A stretch of DNA of 64,000 nt from Actinomycetes bacterium (GTDB lineage Bacteria; Actinomycetota; Acidimicrobiia; Acidimicrobiales; RAAP-2), in assembly GCA_021793395.1 (NCBI GenBank), contig JAJYSU010000007.1, positions 1 through 64,000 of the forward strand, in the 5' to 3' direction. The notes beneath the pieces are model-generated. The model did not search any database. It saw only the letters and a list, made by a program, of their open reading frames with translations, and was not told where the DNA came from. The position numbers and the translations under genes are program-made. Shown piece after piece: positions 53,083-61,741 of the stretch (its first letter is position 1; each line of letters begins with the position of its first letter).

Positions 53083-53772
53083 GTGGACGGCGTCGTTCCC
53101 GAGAAAACGCTGCGCCGTTGGGCGGAGGCGTTGGCGGGTGTCGCGCGTACGGGGCTCGGCTTTACACAGAGCCAGTACGAGCGTGAACGATACGAAGAGG
53201 TGCTGAAGATCGCGGGTGACATCAAGGTAGCGGCTGACGTCGGGCTCGACGGCGTGCCCGACGCCGACGGCTACGTGGCCGAGTGGATGCGCGACGTCGG
53301 CTCGGGGGTGGCCGGCTACGCGACACCCAAAGTCGCGGTGGGGGCGGCAGTGACCAATGATCGCGGCGAACTGCTGTTAATCCGGCGGGCGGATTCGGGC
53401 TTCTGGCTCTACCCGACGGGGTGGTGTGACATCGGTTACTCGGCGCCCGAGGTGGTCGTCAAGGAAGTCGCCGAGGAGACCGGTATCGATGTCGAACCCG
53501 TGCGCCTGATCGGTGTTCTGGACGGTATGCGACTCGGAGCCTCGCGAATCCCCCTCTACTCGCTCCTCTTCTTCTGTCGGGCCACGGGTGGCGAACTCAA
53601 TATTCATCCGCTGGAGTGCACCGACGCGGGGTGGTTTACGCGCGACGCTCTTCCCTCTCCGACGATCGGCGCAGAGCGCTGGGTGGGTCCAATCTTCGCG
53701 GCGATCGATGGCGAGGAGCGTGACGTCTACTACGACGATCTTCGTCGTCCCGTGTGGCGGGGCGACGCGTGA
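53083..53772 (+). CDS. NUDIX hydrolase with N-terminal helical domain
   Basis: The product is 229 aa. Residues 1-75 form a helical Nudix_hydro_N-like domain, and the catalytic domain carries the box GYSAPEVVVKEVAEETGID, with the usual Arg replaced by Lys. Members with this N-domain often act on ADP-ribose or related diphosphates. GTG follows the hemQ stop by two bases, and GTGA links it to the acetyltransferase gene. The substrate is not determined. Confidence 0.85.
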   Translation: MDGVVPEKTLRRWAEALAGVARTGLGFTQSQYERERYEEVLKIAGDIKVAADVGLDGVPDADGYVAEWMRDVGSGVAGYATPKVAVGAAVTNDRGELLLIRRADSGFWLYPTGWCDIGYSAPEVVVKEVAEETGIDVEPVRLIGVLDGMRLGASRIPLYSLLFFCRATGGELNIHPLECTDAGWFTRDALPSPTIGAERWVGPIFAAIDGEERDVYYDDLRRPVWRGDA

Positions 53773-54206
53773 CCGTTGACGTGAACCTCGCGCGCGACGC
53801 GACACCGGAACTCGTCGATGCCCTTAATCGCCTGGTACCGCAACTCTCATCGAGTGCGACGGTGCTGACACGGGAGGACGTCGAGAGGTTGATCGAGTCG
53901 CCCGTCACGTATCTCTTTACTGCGACCTCGGACAGTGCGATCGTGGGGACGCTGACTCTGGTGATCTTTACCATCCCCAGTGGACGACGGGCGTGGATTG
54001 AGGATGTCATCGTCGACGAGGCGAGCCGGGGCTGTGGCGTGGGCGAAGCTCTGACCACGGCGGCTCTCGACGAAGCTCGCCGCCACGGCGTGAGAACGGT
54101 AGACCTGACGAGTCGTCCCTCGCGAGTGGCGGCTAACTCCCTTTATCAGAAACTTGGTTTCGTGGTGCGCGAGACAAATGTCTATCGCTCACTCGTGGAA
54201 GGTTGA
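53769..54206 (+). CDS. GNAT-family N-acetyltransferase
   Basis: The product is 145 aa from GTG 53769 (GTGA overlap); the track's start is five codons earlier. It has the GNAT core WIEDVIVDEASRGCGVGEAL, with the acetyl-CoA loop R-G-x-G-V-G-E-A slightly changed to RGCGVGEA, and LYQKLGFVVRE. It transfers an acetyl group to an amine that the sequence does not reveal. It is the last gene of the hemQ-NUDIX-GNAT series. Confidence 0.85.
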   Translation: MTVDVNLARDATPELVDALNRLVPQLSSSATVLTREDVERLIESPVTYLFTATSDSAIVGTLTLVIFTIPSGRRAWIEDVIVDEASRGCGVGEALTTAALDEARRHGVRTVDLTSRPSRVAANSLYQKLGFVVRETNVYRSLVEG

Positions 54207-54894
54207 CGCGCGGGGACGTGGCGTGCGCCGCCACCTCGTAGGACCGCGATGGGGGCAACGTGGGCCACGGACCACGCTGGCGAGTTGGCTCATCCGAGTT
54301 CATGTCGTACTGTCCACCATGGTTGATCGGGCGCGAACCCTTGCCGGTCGTGCTCGGGCTACCCACGACGGCGTCGGCCGCACGACTCTGACAACGAGCC
54401 GGCGTGCGTCATCGTTACAGTCGACGTTCGCGTCGTCTCTCTGGAGGTGAACGTTGCCGACCTGGCGAATGACTTTCACGGGCGCACGGCGCGGGCGAAG
54501 GGCCCGCCACCACACGGTGCCGTCTCGCCGCGGACGTAGATGAATGACCCGGTCCGACGGTGGTTCTTGTTGCCACGGGGGGCTCGCCTCGTCGTGTCGC
54601 GTTGTCGGGTAGTGGCGCGGCCGCTCACGTCACGCGTACCGGTTTCGAGTGCGGCTTCTCGACTCACCGTGCGCCGAGCACCATTCGTCAGAGCCCTAAC
54701 TTCGTCCACGTCCTGCGAGGAGGAGGGGCACCCTCGACGATAATGGTCGGGAGTCGGGAGTCGCGGTGATGAGCAGCGACGAGCGGCGACATGGACGAGA
54801 GCGTCCACGTGGAGCGTCCGTGTGGTGGCGTGATCCGAGCGGAGTTAGAACGAAGGATCATGGGTGTCGCCCACGGCAGTGGAGAGGGATTTTG
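54207..54894 (+). other. Long gene-poor region before the GH-like gene
   Basis: Nearly 690 bases carry only short, Arg/Ser/Thr-rich frames in all registers, none with protein-like composition. No tRNA, known riboswitch, repeat array or mobile element was seen; a short direct repeat (GGGAGTC twice, near 54750) is the only local pattern. It could be a decayed gene or a long leader for the next gene, but nothing shows which. Confidence 0.5.
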
Positions 54895-55947
54895 ATGCGC
54901 CACCGCGGCGTGCATTACGACACGGGAACTATCTTTCGTGGTCCGGGCTACTCGATCGCGACCCGTCGCGGCAGTCTCGATCTATCGGTCGTACGGCGCG
55001 AGCTACAGATCATCCGTGACGACCTGCACGCCAACGCCGTGCGCGTCGTGGGAAGCCACGTCGACCGATTGATCTCGGTGGCGCGACTCGCGCTGGACCT
55101 CGGACTTGAGGTATGGCTCTCACCGTCCTTCTTTGAGTACTCGGCGTCGGTGACCGCGGCCCGCACGGTGGAGGCGGCTCGAGCGGTCGCGCCCCTCGGC
55201 GCGGCGTATCCGGGTCGAGTGGTCATCATCGTGGGTGCCGAGCTCACGTTGTTCATGAAGGGTCTCGTCGCGGGTCGCAGCGTCGCCGATCGCTTGGAGA
55301 ACCTCAGGGGAGACCCGTCGCGGCTAGCCAACGGGAGGCTCGACGAGTACCTGGCGTCGCTGGTGCCCGCGGTTCGCGCGGTCTTTGATGGCCCGCTCAC
55401 GTACGCCTCGCTCCTCTTCGAGCGGGTGGACTGGACCCCCTTCGACTACGTCGGCGTGGATCACTACCGCGACGTACGCACCGCGGATCGCTACCTCGAC
55501 GTGCTCGAACCGTTGCTCGCCACGGGCCGACCGGTGATCGTCACCGAGTTCGGCATGCGAACGTTCGCGGGAGCCGAGAGTTCGGGTGCTCTGGGTTTTG
55601 GTATCACCGACAGCATTCGGCTGTGGTTGCACACTCGGCCGGTGGTCGGGCGCCTCGTCCGGTCGCGCGTGAGAGCGGGGTACCAGCGCGACGAGGACGT
55701 GCAGGCTCGCGAACTGGACGAGACGCTCGCCGCGCTCGAGCAGTCCGGCGTCGCCGGAGCGCTGCTGTCGACCTTCGTCACGCCCGAGGCGCGTACCGAT
55801 GATGATCCCCGCTACGACCTCGATATGGACTCCCTGTCCCTCGTAGCGTCTCTCCCCACGCGCCACCACGGGACGGCCTATCCCGATATGTCCTGGGAGC
55901 CCAAGAAGTCGTTCGCGGTCGTTGCCCGTCACTTCGGCGCGCCGTGA
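54895..55947 (+). CDS. TIM-barrel glycosyl-hydrolase-like protein of unknown function
   Basis: The product is 350 aa from ATG 54895 with GGAGAGGGA upstream; the ORF track's 43 extra residues look untranslated. It begins RGVHYDTGTIFRG and has strand-like segments NAVRVVG, LEVWLSPS, VVIIVGAELTLF, YVGVDHYRD and VIVTEFGMRTF, in the order of a TIM barrel with Glu after strands 4 and 7 as in GH clan A. The family is common in actinobacteria and is sometimes labelled abortive infection protein, without support I can see. No signal peptide, so it is probably cytoplasmic. Confidence 0.7.
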   Translation: MRHRGVHYDTGTIFRGPGYSIATRRGSLDLSVVRRELQIIRDDLHANAVRVVGSHVDRLISVARLALDLGLEVWLSPSFFEYSASVTAARTVEAARAVAPLGAAYPGRVVIIVGAELTLFMKGLVAGRSVADRLENLRGDPSRLANGRLDEYLASLVPAVRAVFDGPLTYASLLFERVDWTPFDYVGVDHYRDVRTADRYLDVLEPLLATGRPVIVTEFGMRTFAGAESSGALGFGITDSIRLWLHTRPVVGRLVRSRVRAGYQRDEDVQARELDETLAALEQSGVAGALLSTFVTPEARTDDDPRYDLDMDSLSLVASLPTRHHGTAYPDMSWEPKKSFAVVARHFGAP

Positions 55948-56265
55948 GGTGTCGCCCCTTGCCGCGTTCACGACGCGCGAGGTCGTGATGACGAGAGAAC
56001 CTCACGAAGGTTCGTCGGAGAAAGACGGCTCTCGATCAAGGGCACTGGTTGGTCGTGGTGGACTCGTTGTCCGAACCTCGGACGTTGATCCGTTCGGCGG
56101 GCGATTCCCCAGTGGGTGACGGTCTCGGGTGGCTGGTTGTCGCCGTCGTCTCAGGGGACGCGACGGACCCGGCGTCATCTCCGGGCCCGTCGCGGTGGGC
56201 GGTGCTGACCTCACGGGCGCACCCTTTTGGATGAGGTGATATCGCGGAGCGCCCCTGCGTCGTCG
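55948..56265 (+). other. Convergent intergenic region
   Basis: About 320 bases lie between convergent genes with no credible frame. A perfect inverted repeat GAACCT-N5-AGGTTC lies at 55997-56013 and could be part of a terminator or a protein site. Nothing else was recognised. Confidence 0.45.
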
Positions 56266-56910
56266 TTAGGGAGCGGTTACTGCCCACACGATGGGTTGGA
56301 AGGTCGAGAAGGTGAGTACGCCGTTGCTCGCCGAACTAGGCAGCAGGGTGGGATAAGCCCCCGTGCTGGTGGTCGCGTTCGGATTGTAGATGTAGACCTT
56401 TTTCCCGCCGGTGTCGATCGTGATGGTCACGAGTTTGTGGGAGGCACTCCCGAAGGTAATGCCGGGACCCCCGGCTGCCGCGGCGACGTAGGGGCCGTAG
56501 GCGAGAGTCTGAGGGCCCACGCGTTCGGTGCCGCTCGTGAGGGACTCGGCGTAGTTGCCCATGACGTTCGAGCACGTGGTGACCCCGCCGGTTGACGACA
56601 GGGGGCAGATCTGCAGCCCGAACGTCTTGAGAACGGGCCCGGTGGGCGACGCCACGTCCACGCCGTTGGGCCAGTTGGTGAGAATCGCGAGGCTGGGCCC
56701 CGAGACGGCGCCGGCGGCGAAGGAGGCGGTGATGCCGAAACCGCTCACGGCGCCGCCGGAGGCGCCGATCACGGCACTCGCGTAGGCCGTCGGACCCGTC
56801 GGCGGTGTGGCGACGGCGGGGGCCGTGGGCAGGGTGACGAGGGTGCCCGCGCCGAGTGCGCCGATCGCCAGTACGCGGTAAGGGTGGTGGGGGTAGCGGT
56901 GTCGTCTCAT
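56266..56910 (-). CDS. Secreted protein of unknown function in an ECF sigma locus
   Basis: The product is 214 aa. A signal peptide (basic start, hydrophobic 13-32, cleavage near PAVA-TPP) leads to a Gly/Ser/Thr/Ala-rich domain with two cysteines (ICPLSS and TTCSNV) that could form one disulfide. I do not recognise a family. GAAAGG eight bases before the ATG is its ribosome site. It is divergent from the ECF sigma gene, and both have the same TGAACC-N16-CGTK promoter pattern, so it is probably the sigma factor's main local target. Confidence 0.75.
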   Translation of the reverse strand: MRRHRYPHHPYRVLAIGALGAGTLVTLPTAPAVATPPTGPTAYASAVIGASGGAVSGFGITASFAAGAVSGPSLAILTNWPNGVDVASPTGPVLKTFGLQICPLSSTGGVTTCSNVMGNYAESLTSGTERVGPQTLAYGPYVAAAAGGPGITFGSASHKLVTITIDTGGKKVYIYNPNATTSTGAYPTLLPSSASNGVLTFSTFQPIVWAVTAP

Positions 56911-56949
56911 GAGAGAGCCTTTCTGTCGGTGGAACTACGTGCCCCCTTA

Positions 56950-56975
56950 CACGCAGCACCGGTCTGCGTGGTTCA
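56950..56975 (-). promoter_or_regulatory. Candidate ECF-type promoter for the secreted protein gene (TGAACC-16-CGTG)
   Basis: On the minus strand TGAACC (-35) is 16 bases from CGTG (-10). It would start transcription about 33 bases before the ATG at 56910. Confidence 0.5.
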
Positions 56976-56989
56976 CCGATCGGGGGTGA

Positions 56990-57015
56990 TGAACCACCGA
57001 GCCCGGCGCCGCGTT
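56990..57015 (+). promoter_or_regulatory. Candidate ECF-type promoter for the sigma gene (TGAACC-16-CGTT)
   Basis: TGAACC at 56990-56995 and CGTT at 57012-57015 are 16 bases apart, the same layout as the divergent promoter 15 bases away. This fits an autoregulated ECF sigma factor. Confidence 0.5.
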
Positions 57016-57057
57016 CTACTGGTGACGCGGGATGCGATGAATCACGAGGGAGGTGCG

Positions 57058-57618
57058 GTGACCACGAGGCGTACTCGCTCGGGCTCGCACAACTCCCCGC
57101 GGTCGGCTGACGCCGTCGTGGCGGACGACGAGGCGGTGGCGGCGCTCTACGACGAGTGGGCGGCGCCCCTGTTCGCCTACGCGTGTCGCCGCTGCGCGAG
57201 CCGCGAGCGCGCCGAGGAGATCGTGCAGGATACTCTGGTGCGCGCCTGGCGCCATCCCGAGTTGCTCGGCCAGTCGCGTGAGGCGCGCCGTGCCTGGCTC
57301 TACACCGTCGTGCGTAACGCGATCACCGACGCGTGGCGCCGCGACGGTGCACGTCCGACGATTGTCTCGTCGCACGTGGATCAGTTCGTCGACGATGGAG
57401 GCCTGGAGTGGGCGGTGGAGTCGTGGACGTTGCGCGACGCGGTCGCTCAGCTCAGTGACGATCACCGTCGTGTGCTGCACCACGCCTTCTACCTGGGTCA
57501 CTCGGTCGACCAGACAGCGGCTGCCCTGCGGGTGGCCCCGGGGACGGTGAAGTCGCGCACCTACTATGCGCTGCGGGCGCTACGGGTGATTCTCGAGGAG
57601 ATGGGGTACATACGATGA
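57058..57618 (+). CDS. ECF-subfamily RNA polymerase sigma factor
   Basis: The product is 186 aa from GTG 57058, chosen because GAGGGAGG sits four to five bases upstream. Region 2 (YDEWAAPLFAYACRR; ERAEEIVQDTLVRAW) and region 4 (LSDDHRRVLHHAFYLG; APGTVKSRTYYALRAL) are complete, with nothing between, as in ECF factors. It overlaps the zinc-finger anti-sigma gene by ATGA. It probably drives its own promoter and that of the divergent secreted protein. The signal is unknown. Confidence 0.9.
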   Translation: MTTRRTRSGSHNSPRSADAVVADDEAVAALYDEWAAPLFAYACRRCASRERAEEIVQDTLVRAWRHPELLGQSREARRAWLYTVVRNAITDAWRRDGARPTIVSSHVDQFVDDGGLEWAVESWTLRDAVAQLSDDHRRVLHHAFYLGHSVDQTAAALRVAPGTVKSRTYYALRALRVILEEMGYIR

Positions 57619-58283
57619 GCGATCACGATCACGATCACGACGCGGTGCGTCTCTCACTGGGTTCGTACCTCGCGGGAGCCCTCGATACAGCGTCACGCCG
57701 GGAGGTGGAGGCACACCTCGAGCAGTGTGCGATCTGTCAACACGAGGTGGCCGATCTCGCCGCGCTGCCCGGGCTGCTCGCGCGAGTCGGGAGCGTGGTG
57801 GACGAGGAACCATTCGAGTTGCCGGCAACGCTGCGTGACGACGTGCTGTCGCGCGTGCGCGACGAGCGGCGTTCGCAGCGTCGCCGAATGGGTGCGTGTC
57901 GTGGCGCCGCGTCGGCCCTGGCACTGGTGGCGGCGTCCTTGCTGGTCATCGTGGTGGTGCGGGCACCGTCCTCGCCCGCGGGTGTGGGTTACGCGATGCG
58001 CCCGTCCGATACCGCGGTGCGCCTGCGCGGCGTCGCAACGCTGATTCCTAAGGCGTGGGGTACGGAAGTGGTCTTCTCCTTGAAGGGTGTGCCGGTCGGG
58101 CTGAACTGCGAGGCGGTGGTGGTGGGCGCCGGAGGCGTGCCGCAGGTCATTGGCAACTGGGGGTCGACGTTGACCCATACCGTGCAGGTGACGGTGGCGA
58201 CACGCCTGGCGACGTCCCGACTGCGCGCGGTGCGCGTGGCGACGCTCGACGGGAGGACGTTGTTGACGGCTCGCGTGGTGTGA
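57615..58283 (+). CDS. Zinc-finger (ZAS) anti-sigma factor, membrane-anchored
   Basis: The product is 222 aa. The ZAS motif is His34-x3-Cys38-x2-Cys41 (AHLEQCAICQ), followed by a linker, one transmembrane helix (about 96-115) and an outer domain of about 105 residues. It should hold the ECF factor at the membrane until an envelope signal arrives. The N-terminus SDHDHDHD comes from three copies of GATCAC and could bind metal. The start overlaps the sigma gene stop, so the two proteins are made together. Confidence 0.88.
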   Translation: MSDHDHDHDAVRLSLGSYLAGALDTASRREVEAHLEQCAICQHEVADLAALPGLLARVGSVVDEEPFELPATLRDDVLSRVRDERRSQRRRMGACRGAASALALVAASLLVIVVVRAPSSPAGVGYAMRPSDTAVRLRGVATLIPKAWGTEVVFSLKGVPVGLNCEAVVVGAGGVPQVIGNWGSTLTHTVQVTVATRLATSRLRAVRVATLDGRTLLTARVV

Positions 58284-58337
58284 GTTCGGCTGGCGTGGGT
58301 CGCGCGCGTCGTCCAGACTGGGAACAGTGAGACGGCC

Positions 58338-59423
58338 GTGACGGGGACTGGGGCGGTGGCGTCGAGTCGTGACATCCTGACCGGAGGTCGCGTCCTCGTG
58401 GCGTTCGACAAGTTTCGCGGGACGGCGACGGCGCCCCAGTTGGGTGAGTGGGTTGCCACGGTCGTGCGAGAGTGCGGGGGCGACCCCGAGGTCGTGGCGA
58501 TGTCCGACGGGGGCGAGGGCTTTCGTGAGGCCTTCGCCGGCCGGGAGATCGGCGTCGAGGTGTCCGACCCCTTCGGGGGGCTCCACCGGGTTCCCGTCAC
58601 GCTGTACCGCGCCGGGTCCGCGACGGTGGCGGTGGCCACCACGGCCGACGTCGTGGGCCGCGGCGTCGTCGACCCGTCGCGCGAGGACGCTCTGCGCGCC
58701 AACTCGCGGGGCGTTGGCGAACTTCTGGTGGCGCTAGGCCGGTTGGGGGTGTCGTCGGTGCTGTTGGGTGCGGGCGGTTCGGCCACCTCGGACGGCGGAC
58801 TCGGGTGCTACGAGGTCCTGCGCGAGGCCGGCGGACTTCCGATCCCGGTGACCGTCGCTACCGACGTGGACGCGACGTTTCTGGCCGCGCGCGACTTCGC
58901 TCGTCAGAAGGGCGTGGACTCGCGGGATCTGGTCGCGATCGATCGACGTCTGGGCGACGCGCGCGAACGCTACGAGCGCGAGTGTGGCGTCGACGTGGGG
59001 CCGCTGGCCCGCGCGGGCGCCGCGGGCGGGATTGCCGGGGCTCTGGCGGCGCTGGGCGCCGACGTGACGAGTGGGTTCGATGAGGTGGCGTCGGTCACCG
59101 GCCTCGCGGCCCGCGCGGCCCGCGCGGTGTTGGTCGTCACGGGAGAGGGCCGCCTCGACGCGAGCAGTGTGGGGGGCAAGGTCGTGGGGGGTGTCGCGGA
59201 CGTGGTGACGCGCGCCGATCGGCTTCTCGTCGTGTGCGGCGCCGTGGAGCCGATCGCTCAGAGTCGCCTGGAGGCGCTCCACCCCGGTGTGCGCGTGATC
59301 GGCCTCGAGGACCGTGTGGGGGCGCGGACGTCGCGCCGCGACCTGCGTCAGGTACTGGGGGCGGCCGTCGCGGAGGAGCTTCGTGCGCGCTTCGTCGACG
59401 TCAGCTGCGCAGGACCACGTTGA
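58338..59423 (+). CDS. glxK: Glycerate kinase (GlxK/GarK type)
   Basis: The product is 361 aa with the family marks VAFDKFRGTATAPQ, MSDGGEGFREAF, GAGGSATSDGGLG and the C-terminal VVTGEGRLDASSVGGKV. It phosphorylates D-glycerate to 2-phosphoglycerate. It converges, with a 23-base overlap, with a D-2-hydroxyacid dehydrogenase gene that could supply glycerate from hydroxypyruvate. With the phosphoglycolate phosphatase and alpha-hydroxyacid oxidase genes nearby it fits a glycolate/glycerate salvage set. Confidence 0.93.
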   Translation: MTGTGAVASSRDILTGGRVLVAFDKFRGTATAPQLGEWVATVVRECGGDPEVVAMSDGGEGFREAFAGREIGVEVSDPFGGLHRVPVTLYRAGSATVAVATTADVVGRGVVDPSREDALRANSRGVGELLVALGRLGVSSVLLGAGGSATSDGGLGCYEVLREAGGLPIPVTVATDVDATFLAARDFARQKGVDSRDLVAIDRRLGDARERYERECGVDVGPLARAGAAGGIAGALAALGADVTSGFDEVASVTGLAARAARAVLVVTGEGRLDASSVGGKVVGGVADVVTRADRLLVVCGAVEPIAQSRLEALHPGVRVIGLEDRVGARTSRRDLRQVLGAAVAEELRARFVDVSCAGPR

Positions 59424-60324
59424 CGGGCTCCTCGCCGTCGAGCATGCGCGTGATCTGACGTTCGAGCAGGCGGGCCATGCGCGGCCGCATCGCCGACGTC
59501 ACGCCACCCACGTGGGGGGAGATCAGGACATTGTCCAGCGCGAAGAGTGGGTGGTCGGGGGGGAGGGGCTCGGGGTCGACCACGTCGAGAGCGAGGCGCA
59601 GGCGTCCGGAACGCGCCTCGTTCACGAGGGCGTCGGTATCGGCTACGCGCCCCCTCGCGACGTTGACGAGCAGGCTGGCGTCGCGCATGTGCGAGAGAAA
59701 GGTGCGGTCGACGAGGTGCGTGGTCTCGTCCGTGAGGGGAACCGCGACGACGACGATGTCCGCCTCGGGCAGGAGGGTGGGGAGTGACGATACCGCGTGG
59801 ATCGGCCCGCGTTCGTCGTCACGCGCGGTGTGCGCGACACGTACGATGGTCACCTCAAAGGGCTCGAGGCGGGCCTCGACGGCTCGAGCCACCCCCCCGT
59901 AGCCGACCAGCAGGACGGTGCGGTCGGCGAGGCTTTCGTGAAACGTTGGGGCCCAGAGGCCCTTGTCGGCCGCGCGCACGAAGTCCGCGATCCCGCGTTG
60001 AGCCGCCAGGATGAGCGCCACCGTGAACTCGGCGGTGGACGCTTCGTGCACCGAGGCGGCGTTGGCGAAGACGCGACCGGGTGGGAGGATCTCGGCGACG
60101 CCGTCGTAGCCAATCGACTGGCTCTGGATCAGACGGGTCGAGACGTCGCGCAATCTTTCCATCACCTGGGCCGCGCGCATGTAGGGAACCACCACGATGT
60201 CGATGGAGGGGGTCGGCGCGGGGCCCGATAGATCCCACGTGACGATCTCGACGCCGGGAGGCAACTCGCCCAACGACGCGCGTAACGTCTCGTCGGGAAC
60301 GCTGACGAGGAGTCGGGAGCTCAT
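59401..60324 (-). CDS. D-isomer specific 2-hydroxyacid dehydrogenase (hydroxypyruvate reductase-like)
   Basis: The product is 307 aa from ATG 60324, six bases after TACAGT; the ORF track's 280 extra residues are antisense to the methyltransferase gene. The NAD loop is VGYGGVARAVEARL, and the catalytic Arg, Glu and His are in NVARGRVADT, DVVDPEPLP and ISPHVGG. It reduces a 2-keto acid to the D-hydroxy acid; hydroxypyruvate or glyoxylate is suggested by the adjoining glycerate kinase. Phosphoglycerate dehydrogenase activity is less likely given its short length. Confidence 0.85.
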   Translation of the reverse strand: MSSRLLVSVPDETLRASLGELPPGVEIVTWDLSGPAPTPSIDIVVVPYMRAAQVMERLRDVSTRLIQSQSIGYDGVAEILPPGRVFANAASVHEASTAEFTVALILAAQRGIADFVRAADKGLWAPTFHESLADRTVLLVGYGGVARAVEARLEPFEVTIVRVAHTARDDERGPIHAVSSLPTLLPEADIVVVAVPLTDETTHLVDRTFLSHMRDASLLVNVARGRVADTDALVNEARSGRLRLALDVVDPEPLPPDHPLFALDNVLISPHVGGVTSAMRPRMARLLERQITRMLDGEEPVNVVLRS

Positions 60325-60330
60325 TAGTCG

Positions 60331-60336
60331 ACTGTA
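60331..60336 (-). promoter_or_regulatory. Candidate -10 (TACAGT), leaderless start of hydroxyacid dehydrogenase
   Basis: TACAGT on the minus strand is six bases before ATG 60324. Confidence 0.45.
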
Positions 60337-60366
60337 CCGCGGAGCGAGTGTTACTCGTCCCCTTGC

Positions 60367-60372
60367 TAGGTT
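60367..60372 (+). promoter_or_regulatory. Candidate -10 (TAGGTT), leaderless start of methyltransferase
   Basis: TAGGTT is six bases before GTG 60379, facing the divergent element for the dehydrogenase. Confidence 0.45.
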
Positions 60373-60378
60373 CGCGGT

Positions 60379-61239
60379 GTGACGAGTGACGACGAGCGTT
60401 ACACCCACGGACACCACGAGTCGGTGCTGCGCAGCCACCGCTGGCGTACGGCCGAGAATTCCGCCGCGTTTGCCCTCGGCGACCTTCACGCGGGTATGAC
60501 GCTGCTGGATCTGGGCTGTGGTCCCGGTACTATCACGGCGGATCTGGCGGATCGGGTCGCACCGGGACGGGTACTGGGTGTGGACCGGTCCCCCGAGGTG
60601 GTGGCTCAGGCGAGTCAGGCTTTCCCCGCGACACCCGGGCGGGATGTGACGTTCGTGGTCGGAGACGTCTACGACCTCAACCTCCCCGATGCGTCGTTCG
60701 ACATGGTTGTCGCGCACCAGGTGCTGCAGCATCTTCGTGACCCGGTGGCGGCTTTGATCGAGGCACGTCGCGTTACCGTGGCGGGTGGGCGACTGGCGGT
60801 GCGCGACGTGGACTACGGCGCGACCCTGTGGTGGCCGCCGGATCCGCGCTTGGATCAGTGGCTGGCTCTGTACCACGCTCTGACCCGGCGTAACGGGGCT
60901 CAGGCCGACGCCGGACGCCAACTCGCGTCGTGGGTGCGACGGGCCGGGTGGAGCGACCTCGTGGTGTCCTCGTCGACGTGGACGTTCGCCCGCGACGCCG
61001 ATCGCCAGTGGTGGGGCGACCTGTGGGCGGAACGGATCACCGAGAGCGACCTCGCTCGTCAGTTGCGTGACGAGGGACTGGCGACGATGGATGAACTGTC
61101 GTCGATTGCCGACGCCTTTCGCCAGTGGTCGTGGGCCCCCGACGGGGTTTTCGTGATGGTGCACGGCGAGGTGCGCGCCCGCCGGCCCGTCGACGACGCG
61201 TCGGCAGTGTTAGAACAGTCGCGTGTCGTTGCTTCGTGA
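60379..61239 (+). CDS. Class I SAM-dependent methyltransferase
   Basis: The product is 286 aa. Motif I LLDLGCGPGTITADLA, the acidic motif II in VLGVDRSPE, and FDMVVAHQVLQHLRDP are typical of UbiE/arsenite-type small-molecule methyltransferases. It starts N-terminally with YTHGHHESVLRSHRWR, common in this group. The substrate is unknown. The 3' end overlaps the YbaK gene by 17 bases. Confidence 0.85.
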   Translation: MTSDDERYTHGHHESVLRSHRWRTAENSAAFALGDLHAGMTLLDLGCGPGTITADLADRVAPGRVLGVDRSPEVVAQASQAFPATPGRDVTFVVGDVYDLNLPDASFDMVVAHQVLQHLRDPVAALIEARRVTVAGGRLAVRDVDYGATLWWPPDPRLDQWLALYHALTRRNGAQADAGRQLASWVRRAGWSDLVVSSSTWTFARDADRQWWGDLWAERITESDLARQLRDEGLATMDELSSIADAFRQWSWAPDGVFVMVHGEVRARRPVDDASAVLEQSRVVAS

Positions 61240-61741
61240 TCGAGCGCCCGTGGTACGGGTACGCGAGGCGCTGGCCGCGGCCGGGGTGGCCGTGACGATG
61301 GTGGAGACCGACCAGGGCGCGAGTACCGCGGCCGACGCCGCGCGTGCGCTCGGCGTCGAGGTGGGCCAGATCGCCTCGTCGCTGGTCTTCGCGGGTCCGG
61401 ACCAACGACCCGTCCTGGTGATCACCAGCGGGCGTCACCGCGTCGACGCCGATCGGGTGGCGGCGTCGCTCGGCGTGGCGTCGCTGTCGCGCGTCGACGC
61501 CGCGTACGTGAAGGCGGCGTCGGGCTTTTCGATCGGCGGCGTGAGCCCGGTGGGCTGGAGAGCGGACCGGACGGTCGAGGGGAGTGGCGTCGCGCCCCTC
61601 GCGGTCATCGATGAGACGCTCGCCGACTACTCCGTGCTCTGGGCGGTCGGCGGACACCCTCACGTGGTCTTCTCGATCTCCTACGACGAACTGCGTCGGG
61701 TGAGCGGGGCGGTGGCGCGACGCGTCGCCGTGGACCCGTGA
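61223..61741 (+). CDS. YbaK/ProX-family aminoacyl-tRNA deacylase
   Basis: The product is 172 aa with the fold's landmarks: GQIASSLVFAG with the probable gate residue, ALSRVDAAYVK-like helix, SGFSIGGVSPVG and AVGGHPHVVF. These proteins remove wrong amino acids from tRNA-Pro and related tRNAs. The usual catalytic Lys after IxKSL is not obvious here (ASSLVF), so activity may be altered. The start is a GTG inside the previous gene; GTGA joins it to the phosphatase gene. Confidence 0.82.
   Translation: MSLLRDRAPVVRVREALAAAGVAVTMVETDQGASTAADAARALGVEVGQIASSLVFAGPDQRPVLVITSGRHRVDADRVAASLGVASLSRVDAAYVKAASGFSIGGVSPVGWRADRTVEGSGVAPLAVIDETLADYSVLWAVGGHPHVVFSISYDELRRVSGAVARRVAVDP

Noticed and set aside
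54895-55947. Abortive-infection phage defence protein
   Set aside because: The label is sometimes used for this family, but the sequence shows a GH-like barrel and no defence genes are nearby.
60325-61164. N-terminal extension of the hydroxyacid dehydrogenase ORF
   Set aside because: It is antisense to the methyltransferase; the real ATG at 60324 matches the family start and has a -10 six bases upstream.
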